Notes: generated by a model not told the origin, from the letters alone. A stretch of DNA of 64,000 nucleotides from Verrucomicrobiota bacterium (GCA_016931415.1 JAFGEW010000124.1:1-64000); one strand, 5' to 3'; positions 17,448 to 25,898 are shown, numbered from the stretch's first letter. Translations and numbers: made by a program.

Positions 17448-17971
17448 CGCCTCTGCTCAACAGGCTGCTCCGACGTGGGAACCGGGCGATCTCCGAGGTG
17501 CTCGACCCGCTCGCCGCCGTGCCCGGCGTGACTGACTACGCGCTGCTCGACGCCGCGGGCGGCGTGCTCGCGCGCACGTCGAACTTCGGCTACACCGAGG
17601 AGCGGCTGCGCGAGTGCGGCGCCGTGCTGCGGCGCACCAGCACGCTCGTCAATGAGTATCTCTGCGCCAGTCCCCGGGGCACCGGGGACGCCGCGCCGGA
17701 CGAACCGCTCGCGCTGCACTTCCGCAACGGCTGGCTGCTCGCCTGGCTCATCGGCGGCGCGCTGCTCATCGTGTTCGGACGCGAGGGCCTCGACCTGCCA
17801 ACATTGCGCATGCGCGTGAGCATCTTGCGCACCGAGCTGACTGATGACAAGCGCTTCCGCCGGTCGCTGGCCGAACGCCGCGAGACGGGCCCGGCCTGGC
17901 TGCGCCAGACGGCCGCTTCGGAAACCGAACGATGCTGGATCGACGCCATCTGCGGGGAGGGCCGGACATGA
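17444..17971 (+). CDS. Roadblock-like protein 3 (diverged)
   Basis: 175 aa. Residues about 15-125 have the outline of a roadblock/LC7 domain (VLDPLAAVPGVTDYALLDAAGGVLAR..., LHFRNGWLLAWLIGGALLIVFG), more diverged than the other members. The C-terminal 50 residues are basic. It overlaps neighbours on both sides (ATGA and ATGA), so it is part of a tightly coupled operon. Its role is unclear; it may pair with the PATAN-roadblock protein. Confidence 0.65.
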   Translation: MTPLLNRLLRRGNRAISEVLDPLAAVPGVTDYALLDAAGGVLARTSNFGYTEERLRECGAVLRRTSTLVNEYLCASPRGTGDAAPDEPLALHFRNGWLLAWLIGGALLIVFGREGLDLPTLRMRVSILRTELTDDKRFRRSLAERRETGPAWLRQTAASETERCWIDAICGEGRT

Positions 17972-18255
17972 TTCCCGACGATCCCGTGGGCAACGCGGCG
18001 CCTCGCGCCGACGACGACAAGGTCATCGCCGTGGTTCGTGCCGAGTTCACGCGCGCCATCGGCCCGATGGCCCACGTCGTGCTCGACGAACTGCTGGCCT
18101 CGTTCACTCCCGGCGGCGGTCAGGTCCCGCCCCAGAAGTGGCCCGAGCTCATCGAGAAGCTCGGCTGGGAGATCCACAGTGACCGCCGGCGAGTCGCCTT
18201 CCAGAAACAGGCGCTGAGCCGGCTCCAGGAACTGCGCCAGGAGGACCACCCATGA
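17968..18255 (+). CDS. Small conserved-looking protein of the MglA cluster
   Basis: 95 aa, soluble and mainly helical. The centre reads VIAVVRAEFTRAIGPMAHVVLDELL, a pattern seen at the C-terminal end of some bacterial signalling proteins next to roadblock genes. The rest is charged. GGGGAGG precedes ATG 17968; both ends overlap neighbouring genes by four bases, which strongly supports that it is real and co-translated. No function can be assigned; a helper or adaptor role is guesswork. Confidence 0.6.
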   Translation: MIPDDPVGNAAPRADDDKVIAVVRAEFTRAIGPMAHVVLDELLASFTPGGGQVPPQKWPELIEKLGWEIHSDRRRVAFQKQALSRLQELRQEDHP

Positions 18256-19040
18256 CGGCCCACGCCGAACGGCCGGGCGGACGCGCCACGCTGCGCTGGA
18301 CGCTGTGCGTCACGGCTGTCGTCATCATCGTCGGCTCGGCAGCGCTCTTTCTTGCGCTCCTGCGCGACGGTGTCGAGCGCTTCGTGCGTCAAGATGAGAT
18401 CTCCGGCCTGCGCGGTGGCGCGCTCGTCGAGCTTCGGACCCGCTGCAAGGACTATGTGCTCAATCCAGACCGGGAGGCGATCGAGAAGTATCTCGTCTCC
18501 CTCACCGAGCAGCACGAGTCGATCGCGTATGTCGGCTTCGTTGACCCGCATCTCGAGGGTGACGGGCTGGTCTCGAGCATGACCGAACCGGCCTCTGGAC
18601 TGCTCGATGCAGCTCGAGACGCCGCGGCCGTACCTGAGGGGCGTACACGGCGCGTCGGCGGCGAGCTCGTGATCGATTTCACCGAGACGATCCAGGCCGA
18701 TCCTGCCTACACCGTCCACGTCGGCCTGCGCCAAGCCGTGATCCGCGAGCGCACGCGCAGCCTGTTCGTGCGCATGACGATCATAGCGGCCCTCATCGCC
18801 GCCGCCGGCGCGGCGCTCGCCTGCGGGGTTATCCTGCTCATCGTCGGCCCCGTCGACAAGCTTGTCGCCGATGCGACGCGCCTGAGCTTGGGCGACATGC
18901 GCGTCACCTTCACCCCGCGCGGCCGCGGCGAGCTCGGCCGGCTCGCCGACACCCTCGATCGGCTCAAGGAAAGCGTGCTCTGCGCGCTGCGCCGCAGCGG
19001 CGTGAAGTCGGCCGGTCCCAAGCCCGAAGACAAAAAGTAG
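18252..19040 (+). CDS. HAMP-domain membrane sensor without output domain
   Basis: 262 aa. A short cytoplasmic start is followed by a transmembrane helix (about 16-37), an extracytoplasmic region of about 135 residues (RCKDYVLNPDREAIEKYLVSLTEQHESIAYVGFVD, sensor-like), a second helix (about 178-200) and a HAMP domain (about 200-250; VGPVDKLVADATRLSLGDM). It then ends in about 20 charged residues: no kinase, methyl-accepting or cyclase domain. It must signal through a partner protein. The position inside the GTPase operon suggests that it feeds an envelope signal to the roadblock/MglA module. Confidence 0.8.
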   Translation: MTAHAERPGGRATLRWTLCVTAVVIIVGSAALFLALLRDGVERFVRQDEISGLRGGALVELRTRCKDYVLNPDREAIEKYLVSLTEQHESIAYVGFVDPHLEGDGLVSSMTEPASGLLDAARDAAAVPEGRTRRVGGELVIDFTETIQADPAYTVHVGLRQAVIRERTRSLFVRMTIIAALIAAAGAALACGVILLIVGPVDKLVADATRLSLGDMRVTFTPRGRGELGRLADTLDRLKESVLCALRRSGVKSAGPKPEDKK

Positions 19041-19041
19041 C

Positions 19042-19070
19042 TTGACAGCCTGAAACTCCCCTGCCTAGCC
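19042..19070 (+). promoter_or_regulatory. Possible sigma-70-type promoter before the V4R gene
   Basis: A perfect TTGACA lies at 19042-19047, just after the HAMP gene stop, with CTAGCC 17 bases on as a poor -10 box. It could drive the V4R-ParA part of the cluster separately. Weak evidence because of the poor second element. Confidence 0.3.
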
Positions 19071-19140
19071 TTGCCCATACGCCGCAGTGCAGGCCAGGAT
19101 CGTGCCGCGGCCGTTTGCCGACGGATTCCAGCCGGGAGCC

Positions 19141-19818
19141 ATGCCCATGCCGAGACCCTTGAGATCGACAAGCTCGGGCAACATCGACTTCGAGTCCTTC
19201 TTGACCTCGAACGCCTCGACGGGCGAGATCCGCACCAGGCGCGACGCCCGCGCCGTGGTGCTTACCGCGGAATCGTTCCTGGCGCTCGCCGACGCCGTGC
19301 GCGACCGCCTCGGCGACGAGGTGAGCGAGGTGCTCTACCGGGCCGGGCATGCCTGGGGCCGCCAGCGCTTCGCTGACTTCGCTCAGGACACCGAGCAATC
19401 CGGCGGCGTGCTCTACCACCTACGCAACATGGGCATCGAGCACTTCAAGGACCTGTTCAACGATCTGCTCGTCTGCGGCGGCTGGGGCACGTTCACCATC
19501 GAGGAACGCCACGAAGTCGTGCTTGTCCACGTTCATAACTCGGCCTTCCACGAGATGGTCTCGAGCACCGACCGGCGCTACACCGACTTCTTCGCCGGCT
19601 TCCTCGCCGGTTTCTTCAGCGAGCTCATCGGCGTCAAGCTCGACGCCGTGCAGATTGGCGGCTTCGGCGAGACGCAGGAGCCGTGCACGTTCCTGCTCGC
19701 CGATGCCGCCATCATCACCGCCGCCCGCCGCTGGCTCGACGCCGGCAAAGGCGTCGACGAGGTGCTCGAGCTTGTCCGGACCGGCGAATACGACGCCCAC
19801 GCCACGTCGAAAAGCTGA
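19141..19818 (+). CDS. V4R-domain (Bet3-like) protein
   Basis: 225 aa. A 30-residue flexible start precedes a V4R (4-vinyl reductase) domain, about residues 40-195. It contains LGDEVSEVLYRAGHAWGRQ, GGWGTFTIEERHEVVLVHVHNSAF, then FFAGFLAGFFSELIGVKLDAV and the terminal EPCTFLLA with the conserved Cys. V4R is the prokaryotic relative of eukaryotic Bet3, a core subunit of the TRAPP complex that acts on Rab GTPases; it often binds small hydrophobic ligands. Start ATG 19141 follows GGGAG; the frame opens earlier but without a better site. The location beside MglA and roadblock genes is striking (see findings). Confidence 0.75.
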   Translation: MPMPRPLRSTSSGNIDFESFLTSNASTGEIRTRRDARAVVLTAESFLALADAVRDRLGDEVSEVLYRAGHAWGRQRFADFAQDTEQSGGVLYHLRNMGIEHFKDLFNDLLVCGGWGTFTIEERHEVVLVHVHNSAFHEMVSSTDRRYTDFFAGFLAGFFSELIGVKLDAVQIGGFGETQEPCTFLLADAAIITAARRWLDAGKGVDEVLELVRTGEYDAHATSKS

Positions 19819-19830
19819 CGGAGCCAGCCG

Positions 19831-20316
19831 ATGACCAGCCGGCCCAAGCCCGAACGACAACGTCCCGCGGACAACGCCGCGCGTCAGGATGACGCCTTCG
19901 AGGAAGCGCTCGAGGCCGCCGAAGTCTTCGGCGAACTCGCCGAAGATGAACCCCGCACCCTCGCCGTCGAGCCGCTCGAGACGGTCACCGAACCCGAGGA
20001 GGCCGGCCGGCAGAACGACGCGGCGTTCGCCGACGAGTTTGACCTGCGCGGCGTCGTCGCCCGCGCCGAGGCCGCCCTCGACTCCGCTGAAGCGACGTTG
20101 CTCGACAACACCCCGCCTCCCGAGACGCCGCCAGCCCCCGTTGTCGAGTCGCCGCCGGCGCCGCAGTCCGCACCGGCACAGCCTGCCGCCCCGGTCGGCG
20201 GCCGCTCCATCGGTCAGCTCTTCAGCACGGTGGTCAAACACTCCCCGCCATCGAGAATCCGGATCGAGCCCGACTCGGTCGGCGCTCTGTTCCGACGGTT
20301 CATCGAGCAGGAATGA
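19831..20316 (+). CDS. Acidic, Pro/Ala-rich linker protein
   Basis: 161 aa, largely disordered: residues 1-95 are rich in Glu, Asp and Ala, residues 95-125 are mainly Pro and Ala. The conserved-looking part is the last 35 residues (SIGQLFSTVVKHSP...DSVGALFRRFIEQE), which could be a docking helix. It begins 12 bases after the V4R stop and ends 7 bases before the ParA gene. Such charged linkers with a short terminal motif often link a ParA ATPase to its cargo. That role is inference; no family was recognised. Confidence 0.6.
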   Translation: MTSRPKPERQRPADNAARQDDAFEEALEAAEVFGELAEDEPRTLAVEPLETVTEPEEAGRQNDAAFADEFDLRGVVARAEAALDSAEATLLDNTPPPETPPAPVVESPPAPQSAPAQPAAPVGGRSIGQLFSTVVKHSPPSRIRIEPDSVGALFRRFIEQE

Positions 20317-20323
20317 TCGCCCC

Positions 20324-21118
20324 ATGAGCGACAGGAATCGCCCGATGTGCGAGGTGATCAGCGTCGTCAGTCAGAAGGGCGGCGTGGGGAAGACAACGAC
20401 CGTGCTTTGTCTCGGCGCCTTCCTGGCGCGCGCCGGATCACGCGTTCTGCTCCTGGACCTCGACGTGCAGAACGGCTTGGCGCTCGGCGTTGGGCTGGCC
20501 AAGAGCGAGCGCGCCGCGGGCACCTACGACGTGCTCACCCACCGCATGCGCCTCGACGACGTCCTTCGCCCGACGCGCTTCGAGCGGCTTGACGTGGTGC
20601 CCTTCGGCGAGTCCTCGGTCAGCCCCACGCTCGTCGAGGCGACCTTCGGCCTCGGCAGCACCAAACGCACGTTCGCCGATGCGCTCGCCAAGCTGCGCGA
20701 GCATTACGACTACATCCTGGTCGACAGCCCATCGGGCAGCGCAACGACCATCAAGTTCGCGCTCTTCCGCGCCGACAGTGTGCTGCTGCCGCTGCAATGC
20801 CAGCCGTTGGCCCTGCGCATCCTGCCCGGCCTGCTGCGCACCATCCGCGCCGTCAAACACACGATCAACCCCACGCTGCGCATCCGCGGCCTGCTGCTGA
20901 CCATGTTCGACCTCTGGGACGACACGAGCGAGCACATCGCCTCGCAGGTCTGGGCCCACTTCCCCGAGCGGCTGGTGTTCCGCACCACGATCCCCAAGTC
21001 CGACCTCTTCCAGAACCTCTTCTCCAACGAGGCCAACCCCTTGATCGAGGCCGACCCGCCGGAGGCGCTCCGCGCCTACGAGCTCATCGCCGAAGAGATC
21101 GCCGGCAAAGGGCGATAG
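20324..21118 (+). CDS. ParA/MinD-family ATPase of the MglA cluster
   Basis: 264 aa. A deviant Walker A box KGGVGKTTTV (about 17-26) with the signature lysine identifies the ParA/MinD family of dimerising ATPases that position plasmids, chemoreceptors or protein clusters. The switch I region reads DLDVQNGLAL instead of the usual DxDPQ, and Walker B is YILVDSPSG near 133. There is no N-terminal HTH and no amphipathic MinD tail, so it resembles orphan ParA-type positioning proteins. The frame extends far upstream, but ATG 20324 sits 7 bases after the linker gene. It is probably a positioning partner of the GTPase system. Confidence 0.88.
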   Translation: MSDRNRPMCEVISVVSQKGGVGKTTTVLCLGAFLARAGSRVLLLDLDVQNGLALGVGLAKSERAAGTYDVLTHRMRLDDVLRPTRFERLDVVPFGESSVSPTLVEATFGLGSTKRTFADALAKLREHYDYILVDSPSGSATTIKFALFRADSVLLPLQCQPLALRILPGLLRTIRAVKHTINPTLRIRGLLLTMFDLWDDTSEHIASQVWAHFPERLVFRTTIPKSDLFQNLFSNEANPLIEADPPEALRAYELIAEEIAGKGR

Positions 21119-21156
21119 AAGAGGCGGAAGGCATTTCCTCATCCGTCTTGGGCTTC

Positions 21157-21185
21157 TTGCACGCGACACGCGAGATTGGTATACT
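21157..21185 (+). promoter_or_regulatory. Sigma-70-type promoter for the 21257 gene
   Basis: TTGCAC, a 17-base spacer and TATACT make a good -35/-10 pair. Transcription would start near 21192, about 65 bases before the ATG at 21257. This separates the next gene from the ParA cluster. Confidence 0.55.
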
Positions 21186-21256
21186 CCTCGTGAGGGGTGG
21201 TTGCATGGTCTTTGTGGCCGGAATCGCCGATGCCCCGGCAGAAGAAGGAGGCCTTT

Positions 21257-21982
21257 ATGCGGATGCGAGCTTTCACACGCGACGCGGTCTTCGTCGTGGG
21301 ACTCTGCAACATCGTGGCGGGCGCATTGATCTTCTTCCTGTTCGCGCAGATCCTGGACTTGTTCCGCATCGAGGCGGACGTCCAGGCACTGACGCCCGTC
21401 GTCCGAGTCGCCGCCTTGTTCCTGTTCGTCTTCGGCGTCGGCTACCTGTTCGCTTCGAGCAATGTGGTAGGCAACCACCTCATGCTTTTCGTGGGGCTGC
21501 TCCAGAATGCTGGCATCGTGGGCATCGTCGTCTGGTACTGGCTCTATGAGCCGGGGCAGATACCGTACGCTTGCCTCCTGCCGGCCGGGTTGAGCGCCTT
21601 GTTCGCCCTCGTCTTCCTCATCACTTGGCCGGGAGCGCTTGTCGAGGCGCGTCTCCAGCGCCGGCGCACGCACCTCGTCAAGGTCGCGCCGTCGAGACCG
21701 GCTGCACCGCCGCCCACCCGCGAACCCGCCGCCGAACCGGAACCCGAGCCGGCTGGGATCGAGGAGGGGACCTTCCCGTCCGAAGAGGTGCGTCCCGACA
21801 AAGAGGCGTCCACCGCGGCCACGGTGGAACCAGAGCCGCTGGAGCTCGAACCGGGCGCCACGGAGATAGCGCCGCCGGAAGAACCAGCGGGACCTCCGCC
21901 CGACGTGCCGCCGCTCCGTCCTCTGGCCTACCGCGACCGGAGCGGTGCCGACGCGGAGAACACGCCCGACGCGCCTAAGTGA
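21257..21982 (+). CDS. Membrane protein with Pro/Glu-rich tail
   Basis: 241 aa. Four hydrophobic segments (about 9-29, 45-62, 71-90 and 98-122) fill the first half. From about 140 on, the tail is rich in Pro, Glu and Ala (for example EPAAEPEPEPAG), is probably cytoplasmic and has low complexity. AAGGAGG precedes ATG 21257. No recognised family; the compact four-helix part resembles small DUF-type membrane proteins. It has its own promoter and is followed by a long gap, so it appears to be a single-gene unit. Confidence 0.7.
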   Translation: MRMRAFTRDAVFVVGLCNIVAGALIFFLFAQILDLFRIEADVQALTPVVRVAALFLFVFGVGYLFASSNVVGNHLMLFVGLLQNAGIVGIVVWYWLYEPGQIPYACLLPAGLSALFALVFLITWPGALVEARLQRRRTHLVKVAPSRPAAPPPTREPAAEPEPEPAGIEEGTFPSEEVRPDKEASTAATVEPEPLELEPGATEIAPPEEPAGPPPDVPPLRPLAYRDRSGADAENTPDAPK

Positions 21983-22359
21983 GACGCTGGTCCGCAGGCT
22001 GGCCCAAGTCCTGCAACAAGCATCGCCCAACCCCTCAGGAGCAGGCGTCTTGGTGCGCCCGTTACGCAGTGCGCCGGGTTCTGTGCAACGCGAGCGCGCT
22101 CCATGGCGTCCTCACCTCCAACGCAGAGAGGACAGGAGAGCCAGTCTGAGAAGCTTCTCGAGTCTGTGCTCCACAACGCCGGCGGGGCGGTGGTGGGGCA
22201 CGACGGTGAGGGCCGACTGCCCCGCGACACGTCCTGAGCAGGCCCGCGCCGGCCATCCCGGCGCAAACCACAGGCTGGAAGCCCCTGCCATAAGCCGCTA
22301 CAATCCCCCCACGAGCAAGGCCCCTGACCTGCCACGCCACAAAGCGGAGAGACAACACC
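21983..22359. other. Gene-free stretch before ilvD
   Basis: 377 bases with only arginine/proline-rich shadow frames. A possible -10 box (TACAAT at 22300-22305) lies about 55 bases before the ilvD start. The text ACGCAGAGAGGACAGGAGAG near 22118 resembles the degenerate purine-rich repeats also seen after other genes here. Confidence 0.4.
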
Positions 22360-24081
22360 ATGCGCTCGGACATCACCAAGAAGGGCTTCGAACGCGCACC
22401 GCATCGCGCGCTCATGAAGGCCACCGGCATCGCCGACGAGGAGATCCACCGGCCGTTCATCGGTATCGCCAACAGCTACACGGACGCCGTGCCCGGCCAC
22501 GTCCACCTCGACAAGGTCGGCGAGTACGTCAAGCAGGCCGTGCGCGAGGCCGGCGGCGTGCCCGTGCTGTTCAACTCGATCGCGCTGTGCGACGGCATCA
22601 TCATGGGCCACGCGGGAATGAAGTACTCGCTGCCGTCGCGCGAGCTCATCGCCGACTGCGTCGAGACGATGGTGCAGGCACACGCCTTCGACGCCCTCAT
22701 CTGCATTCCCAACTGCGACAAGATCATCCCCGGCATGCTCATGGCGGCGATGCGCTGCAATATCCCGACGATCTTCGTCAGCGGCGGCCCGATGGCCGCC
22801 GGCCGCACGCGCAACGGCCGGGCCGCCGACCTGATCAGTGTCTTCGAGGCCGTCGGCGGCTACAAGGCGGGTTCGATTACAGCCGAGGAGCTTGCCGAAC
22901 TCGAGAACGTCGGCTGCCCGGGTTGCGGCTCCTGCTCGGGCATGTTCACGGCCAACTCGATGAACTGCGCGTGCGAGGCGCTCGGCCTGGCGCTGCCGTT
23001 CAACGGCACCGTGCTCGCCAAGAGCCCATCGCGCAACCGCCTCTACCGCCAAGCGGCCTCGCAGATCATGGAGCTGCTCAAGGCCGACCTCAAGCCGCGC
23101 GACATCGTCACCGCCGAGGCGCTCGACAACGCGTTCGTGCTCGACATGGCGATGGGCGGCTCGACCAACACGGTGCTCCACCTGCTTGCCGTCGCGCATG
23201 AGGCGGGCATCGCGTACGACCTCGATCGCATCAACGCGCTCAACCACCGCACGCCGACCCTGAGCAAGATCAGCCCGTCGAGCACGTACCACATCCAGGA
23301 CCTCGACGAGGCCGGCGGCATCCCGGTCATCCTCTGGGAAGTGCTCACCGGCGTGCCCGGCCTGCTGCACGAGAACGCGATCACGGTGACCGGCAAGACG
23401 CTCGGCGAGAGCATCCGCGAGCACAGCGTGCGCAACCCCGAGTGCGACTGCGGTAGGCGTTACGAACCGACGGGCGACCACCTCGACATCGTGCGCACCG
23501 TCGAGACGGCGTACTCGCCCACGGGCGGGCTCGCCATCTTGCGCGGCAATCTGGCGCCCAACGGCGCGGTGATCAAGACCGCCGGTGTACTGCCCGGCAT
23601 GGAAGTCTTCGAGGGTCCCGCCGTCATCTTCGACAGCCAGGAGGAGGCGTGCGAGGGCATTCTCGCCGGGAAGGTCAAGGCCGGCAACGTCGTCGTCATC
23701 CGCTACGAAGGCCCGTGCGGCGGGCCCGGCATGCAGGAGATGCTCGCGCCCACAAGCTACATCATGGGCCAGGGCCTCGGCGACAAGGTGGCCCTCATCA
23801 CCGACGGCCGGTTCAGCGGCGGCACGCGCGGCGCCTGCGTCGGCCACGTCAGCCCCGAGGCTGCCGCCGGCGGTCCCATCGGCCTCATAGAGCCCGGCGA
23901 TATCATCTCGCTCGACGCGCCCAAGGGCCGCCTCGACGTGAAACTGAGCGACGCCGAACTGGCCAAGCGCCGGGCCGCCTTCAAACCCAAGCTGCGTAAG
24001 CTCGACAGCCCCTGGCTCGGCCGCTACCGCGCCCAAGCCACCAGCGCCGACACCGGCGCCGTGCTTAAGGACCCGGAGTAG
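22360..24081 (+). CDS. ilvD: Dihydroxy-acid dehydratase
   Basis: 573 aa. Converts 2,3-dihydroxy-isovalerate or -3-methylvalerate to the 2-keto acids in valine and isoleucine synthesis, using an iron-sulphur cluster. The cysteine ligands are visible at [23 protein letters not shown] and [17 protein letters not shown]. The C-terminal region has [13 protein letters not shown] and [12 protein letters not shown] with the substrate- and metal-binding residues. GGAG lies nine bases before ATG 22360. It stands alone without other ilv genes, so regulation by attenuation is not evident. A close relative, 6-phosphogluconate dehydratase, is longer and less likely. Confidence 0.96.
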   Translation: MRSDITKKGFERAPHRALMKATGIADEEIHRPFIGIANSYTDAVPGHVHLDKVGEYVKQAVREAGGVPVLFNSIALCDGIIMGHAGMKYSLPSRELIADCVETMVQAHAFDALICIPNCDKIIPGMLMAAMRCNIPTIFVSGGPMAAGRTRNGRAADLISVFEAVGGYKAGSITAEELAELENVGCPGCGSCSGMFTANSMNCACEALGLALPFNGTVLAKSPSRNRLYRQAASQIMELLKADLKPRDIVTAEALDNAFVLDMAMGGSTNTVLHLLAVAHEAGIAYDLDRINALNHRTPTLSKISPSSTYHIQDLDEAGGIPVILWEVLTGVPGLLHENAITVTGKTLGESIREHSVRNPECDCGRRYEPTGDHLDIVRTVETAYSPTGGLAILRGNLAPNGAVIKTAGVLPGMEVFEGPAVIFDSQEEACEGILAGKVKAGNVVVIRYEGPCGGPGMQEMLAPTSYIMGQGLGDKVALITDGRFSGGTRGACVGHVSPEAAAGGPIGLIEPGDIISLDAPKGRLDVKLSDAELAKRRAAFKPKLRKLDSPWLGRYRAQATSADTGAVLKDPE

Positions 24082-24260
24082 CCGCAGATTCCACAGATCG
24101 CACAGACCAGAACACGGGAGAACGGGACGCAGGGCGGCCCCCCCGATCCCGTCGTAGCGCCCGCCGAGAGACCCGGCGGAGCTGAAGGCGCGAAAGGAAT
24201 CGCGTAGGGCGCGGCACACGTTCCAGCGCAGTGTTGCTTGTCGTCGGACAGAAGCAGGAC

Positions 24261-24282
24261 GGCGGGCCGAGTGTAGCCCGCC
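24261..24282 (+). terminator. Hairpin between ilvD and the DMT transporter gene
   Basis: A 7-bp perfect stem GGCGGGC/GCCCGCC with an 8-base loop, 180 bases after the ilvD stop. It is not followed by a T tract. It may be a weak terminator or part of an interspersed palindrome family. Confidence 0.35.
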
Positions 24283-24320
24283 TCACATTGCTCGCGTGCA
24301 AGCGCAGGTGAGATCCAAAC

Positions 24321-25202
24321 ATGCCCCTGACCGTCTTCGTACTCGTCTTGTTCTCGGCCGGGTTGCATGTGCTTTGGAATGCGTTTGTCAAGGCATGCCG
24401 GGACAAGGTGTCGTTCGTGTGGTTGGTCTGCGTGGGCGGCACAGCAGTGGCGTCGGTCGTGTTTGTTGTCGGGCGGGTGTTTTGGCCGGGGGCGTTGAGC
24501 TGGGAGGTCGTTGGGTGGGCGGCACTGTCGGGCCTGTGCGAGGCAGGCTACATCATCCCGTTGTTCATGGCCTATGACCGGACCGATCTCTCGGTGGTCT
24601 ACCCGCTCAGCCGCGGCGTGGCGCCGCTGCTGACGCTCGCGCTCGGCGGCGTGCTGCTGGGCGACGTGGTGGGGCTCGAGCACGGCTTGGCCGTGCTCGT
24701 CGTGGTGGCGGGCGTGGCCGCGGTGAGCTGGTCCGCATGGCTGTCGGCGCCGCATCGGCACACGCTCATGGGCGTGGCGCTCGCGGTATGGGCCGGGGGC
24801 CTGATCGCCGGCTACCACCTCATCGATCGGCACGCGATGACGCTCGAAGCCGCGCCCAGCCCTGTCGAGTACATGTTCTTCATGCACGCCTTCCTCGTGT
24901 TCTTCGTGTCGCTCTGGCTCGTCGTGGGCCGGGCGCGGCGCAAGCGGGCGCTCAGCGAGTGGCGCGTGAACAAGCGCGGCGTCTGCCTGGTCAGCGTCAT
25001 CAGTGTCGCCAGCTACCTGCTCATCGTCATCGCGCTCCAATACGGCAATGTCACCCTCATCACGGTTGGCCGCAACGTGGGCATCGTGCTCAGTACGTTC
25101 GCCGGCGGGCTGTTTCTCAAGGAGGCGGTGTCGTGGCGGCGCGTCGTCGGCGCGGTGCTCATCACGCTGGGCGTCGCCGCGCTCGTCGTGCTGGGCGGCT
25201 GA
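24321..25202 (+). CDS. EamA/DMT-family transporter
   Basis: 293 aa with ten hydrophobic segments, the standard drug/metabolite transporter layout. The internal duplication is visible as two EamA-like halves: GLHVLWNAFVKACRDK and YPLSRGVAPLLTLALGGVLLGD in the first half, then SYLLIVIALQYGNVTLITVGRN and LFLKEAVSWRRVVGAVLI in the second. Substrate is unknown (amino acids and metabolites are common in the family). The TGA stop lies inside the left inverted repeat of the element that follows. The first 250 bases are richer in G and T than the neighbourhood. Confidence 0.88.
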   Translation: MPLTVFVLVLFSAGLHVLWNAFVKACRDKVSFVWLVCVGGTAVASVVFVVGRVFWPGALSWEVVGWAALSGLCEAGYIIPLFMAYDRTDLSVVYPLSRGVAPLLTLALGGVLLGDVVGLEHGLAVLVVVAGVAAVSWSAWLSAPHRHTLMGVALAVWAGGLIAGYHLIDRHAMTLEAAPSPVEYMFFMHAFLVFFVSLWLVVGRARRKRALSEWRVNKRGVCLVSVISVASYLLIVIALQYGNVTLITVGRNVGIVLSTFAGGLFLKEAVSWRRVVGAVLITLGVAALVVLGG

Positions 25203-25261
25203 AGCCACTCGTCGGAAAGCACGCTGAAGCGCGCTCAGAGCGGAAGACAGTGTCCTCAACA

Positions 25262-25281
25262 CCACCGCCTGAAGGCGGTGG
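25262..25281. repeat. Left inner palindrome
   Basis: CCACCGCCTGAAGGCGGTGG: an 8-bp perfect stem with a TGAA loop. It mirrors the palindrome at 25704, whose loop is TTCA. Confidence 0.85.
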
Positions 25282-25304
25282 CACAACCGATCCCGGCTGC
25301 CAGG

Positions 25305-25682
25305 CTCAGGCCGGCAACCGTGCTCAGGCCGACCACCACGCCCAAGCCGGTTCCCATGCCCAAGCCAGCTACCACGCCCAGGCCTGCTACCATGCTCAGG
25401 CCCGCTACCATGCCCAGGCGGACTGCCATGCCCAGGTCAACGACCAACTGCAGACTGGCAGTCATGCTCGGGTCGGCTACTACGCTCACGCCGGCTCCCA
25501 TGCCCAGGCCGGCTATCATGCGCAGACCGACTACCATGCCCAAGCCAGCTCCCACGCTCAGGCCAGCTACCATGCCCAAGCCAGCTATCGTGCCCAGACC
25601 GACTGCCATGCCCAGGCCGGCTCCCACGCCCAAGCCGGCCATCATGCCCAGACCGACTACCATACCCAAGTCGGCTTGCATG
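25305..25682. repeat. 18-nt tandem repeat array, 21 units
   Basis: Consecutive degenerate units with the consensus CCCAGGCCGGCTACCATG run without a gap for 378 bases. Because 18 is a multiple of three, several frames on both strands stay open: one plus frame would code for a PRPATM-like hexapeptide repeat, another for HAQAGS-like units, and the minus strand for GLGMVA-like units. No start with a convincing ribosome-binding site or terminal domain is present, so I treat the array as non-coding satellite DNA. Confidence 0.9.
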
Positions 25683-25703
25683 CGCAGGTAGGAGTAGGTG
25701 CTG

Positions 25704-25723
25704 CCACCGGCTTCAGCCGGTGG
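25704..25723. repeat. Right inner palindrome
   Basis: CCACCGGCTTCAGCCGGTGG: an 8-bp perfect stem with a TTCA loop, in inverted orientation to the left palindrome. Confidence 0.85.
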
Positions 25724-25898
25724 TTGCCGGGCAGACCATCAGATCAAGCACGCTTCAGCGTGCTTCCCGACAGAGGGCTTCAGCCATACCCGAGCATGCC
25801 GGCATCTCAGCGCCTGTGTGCGGCCTTTTTCGCTTCGCCGACGGGTGGGGCTCTGCTAGGCTCTCGTCAGCGCGGATACAGGAGGCACAACAGCAGTC

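Larger units (their letters stand above)
25197..25785. mobile_element. Repeat element: nested inverted repeats around an 18-nt tandem array
   Basis: A symmetrical 589-bp structure. Outer arms of 39 bases (25197-25235 and 25747-25785) are inverted copies, identical at 33 of 39 positions. Inside them lie two perfect 20-base palindromes (25262-25281 and 25704-25723), and in the middle 21 copies of an 18-base unit. It carries no transposase. The first outer arm supplies the stop codon of the transporter gene. The structure resembles a non-autonomous (MITE-like) element or a highly structured RNA; which of these is not decided by the sequence alone. Confidence 0.6.

Noticed and set aside
21928-24219. 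763-aa minus-strand open frame
   Set aside because: It is the complementary strand of ilvD and shows no known motif.
25305-25682. CRISPR array
   Set aside because: The 18-nt units are contiguous with no unique spacers, and no cas genes are present.
25278-25691. Possible Pro-Thr-rich repeat protein
   Set aside because: The repeat length is a multiple of three, so several frames are open at once; no ribosome-binding site or terminal domain was found.
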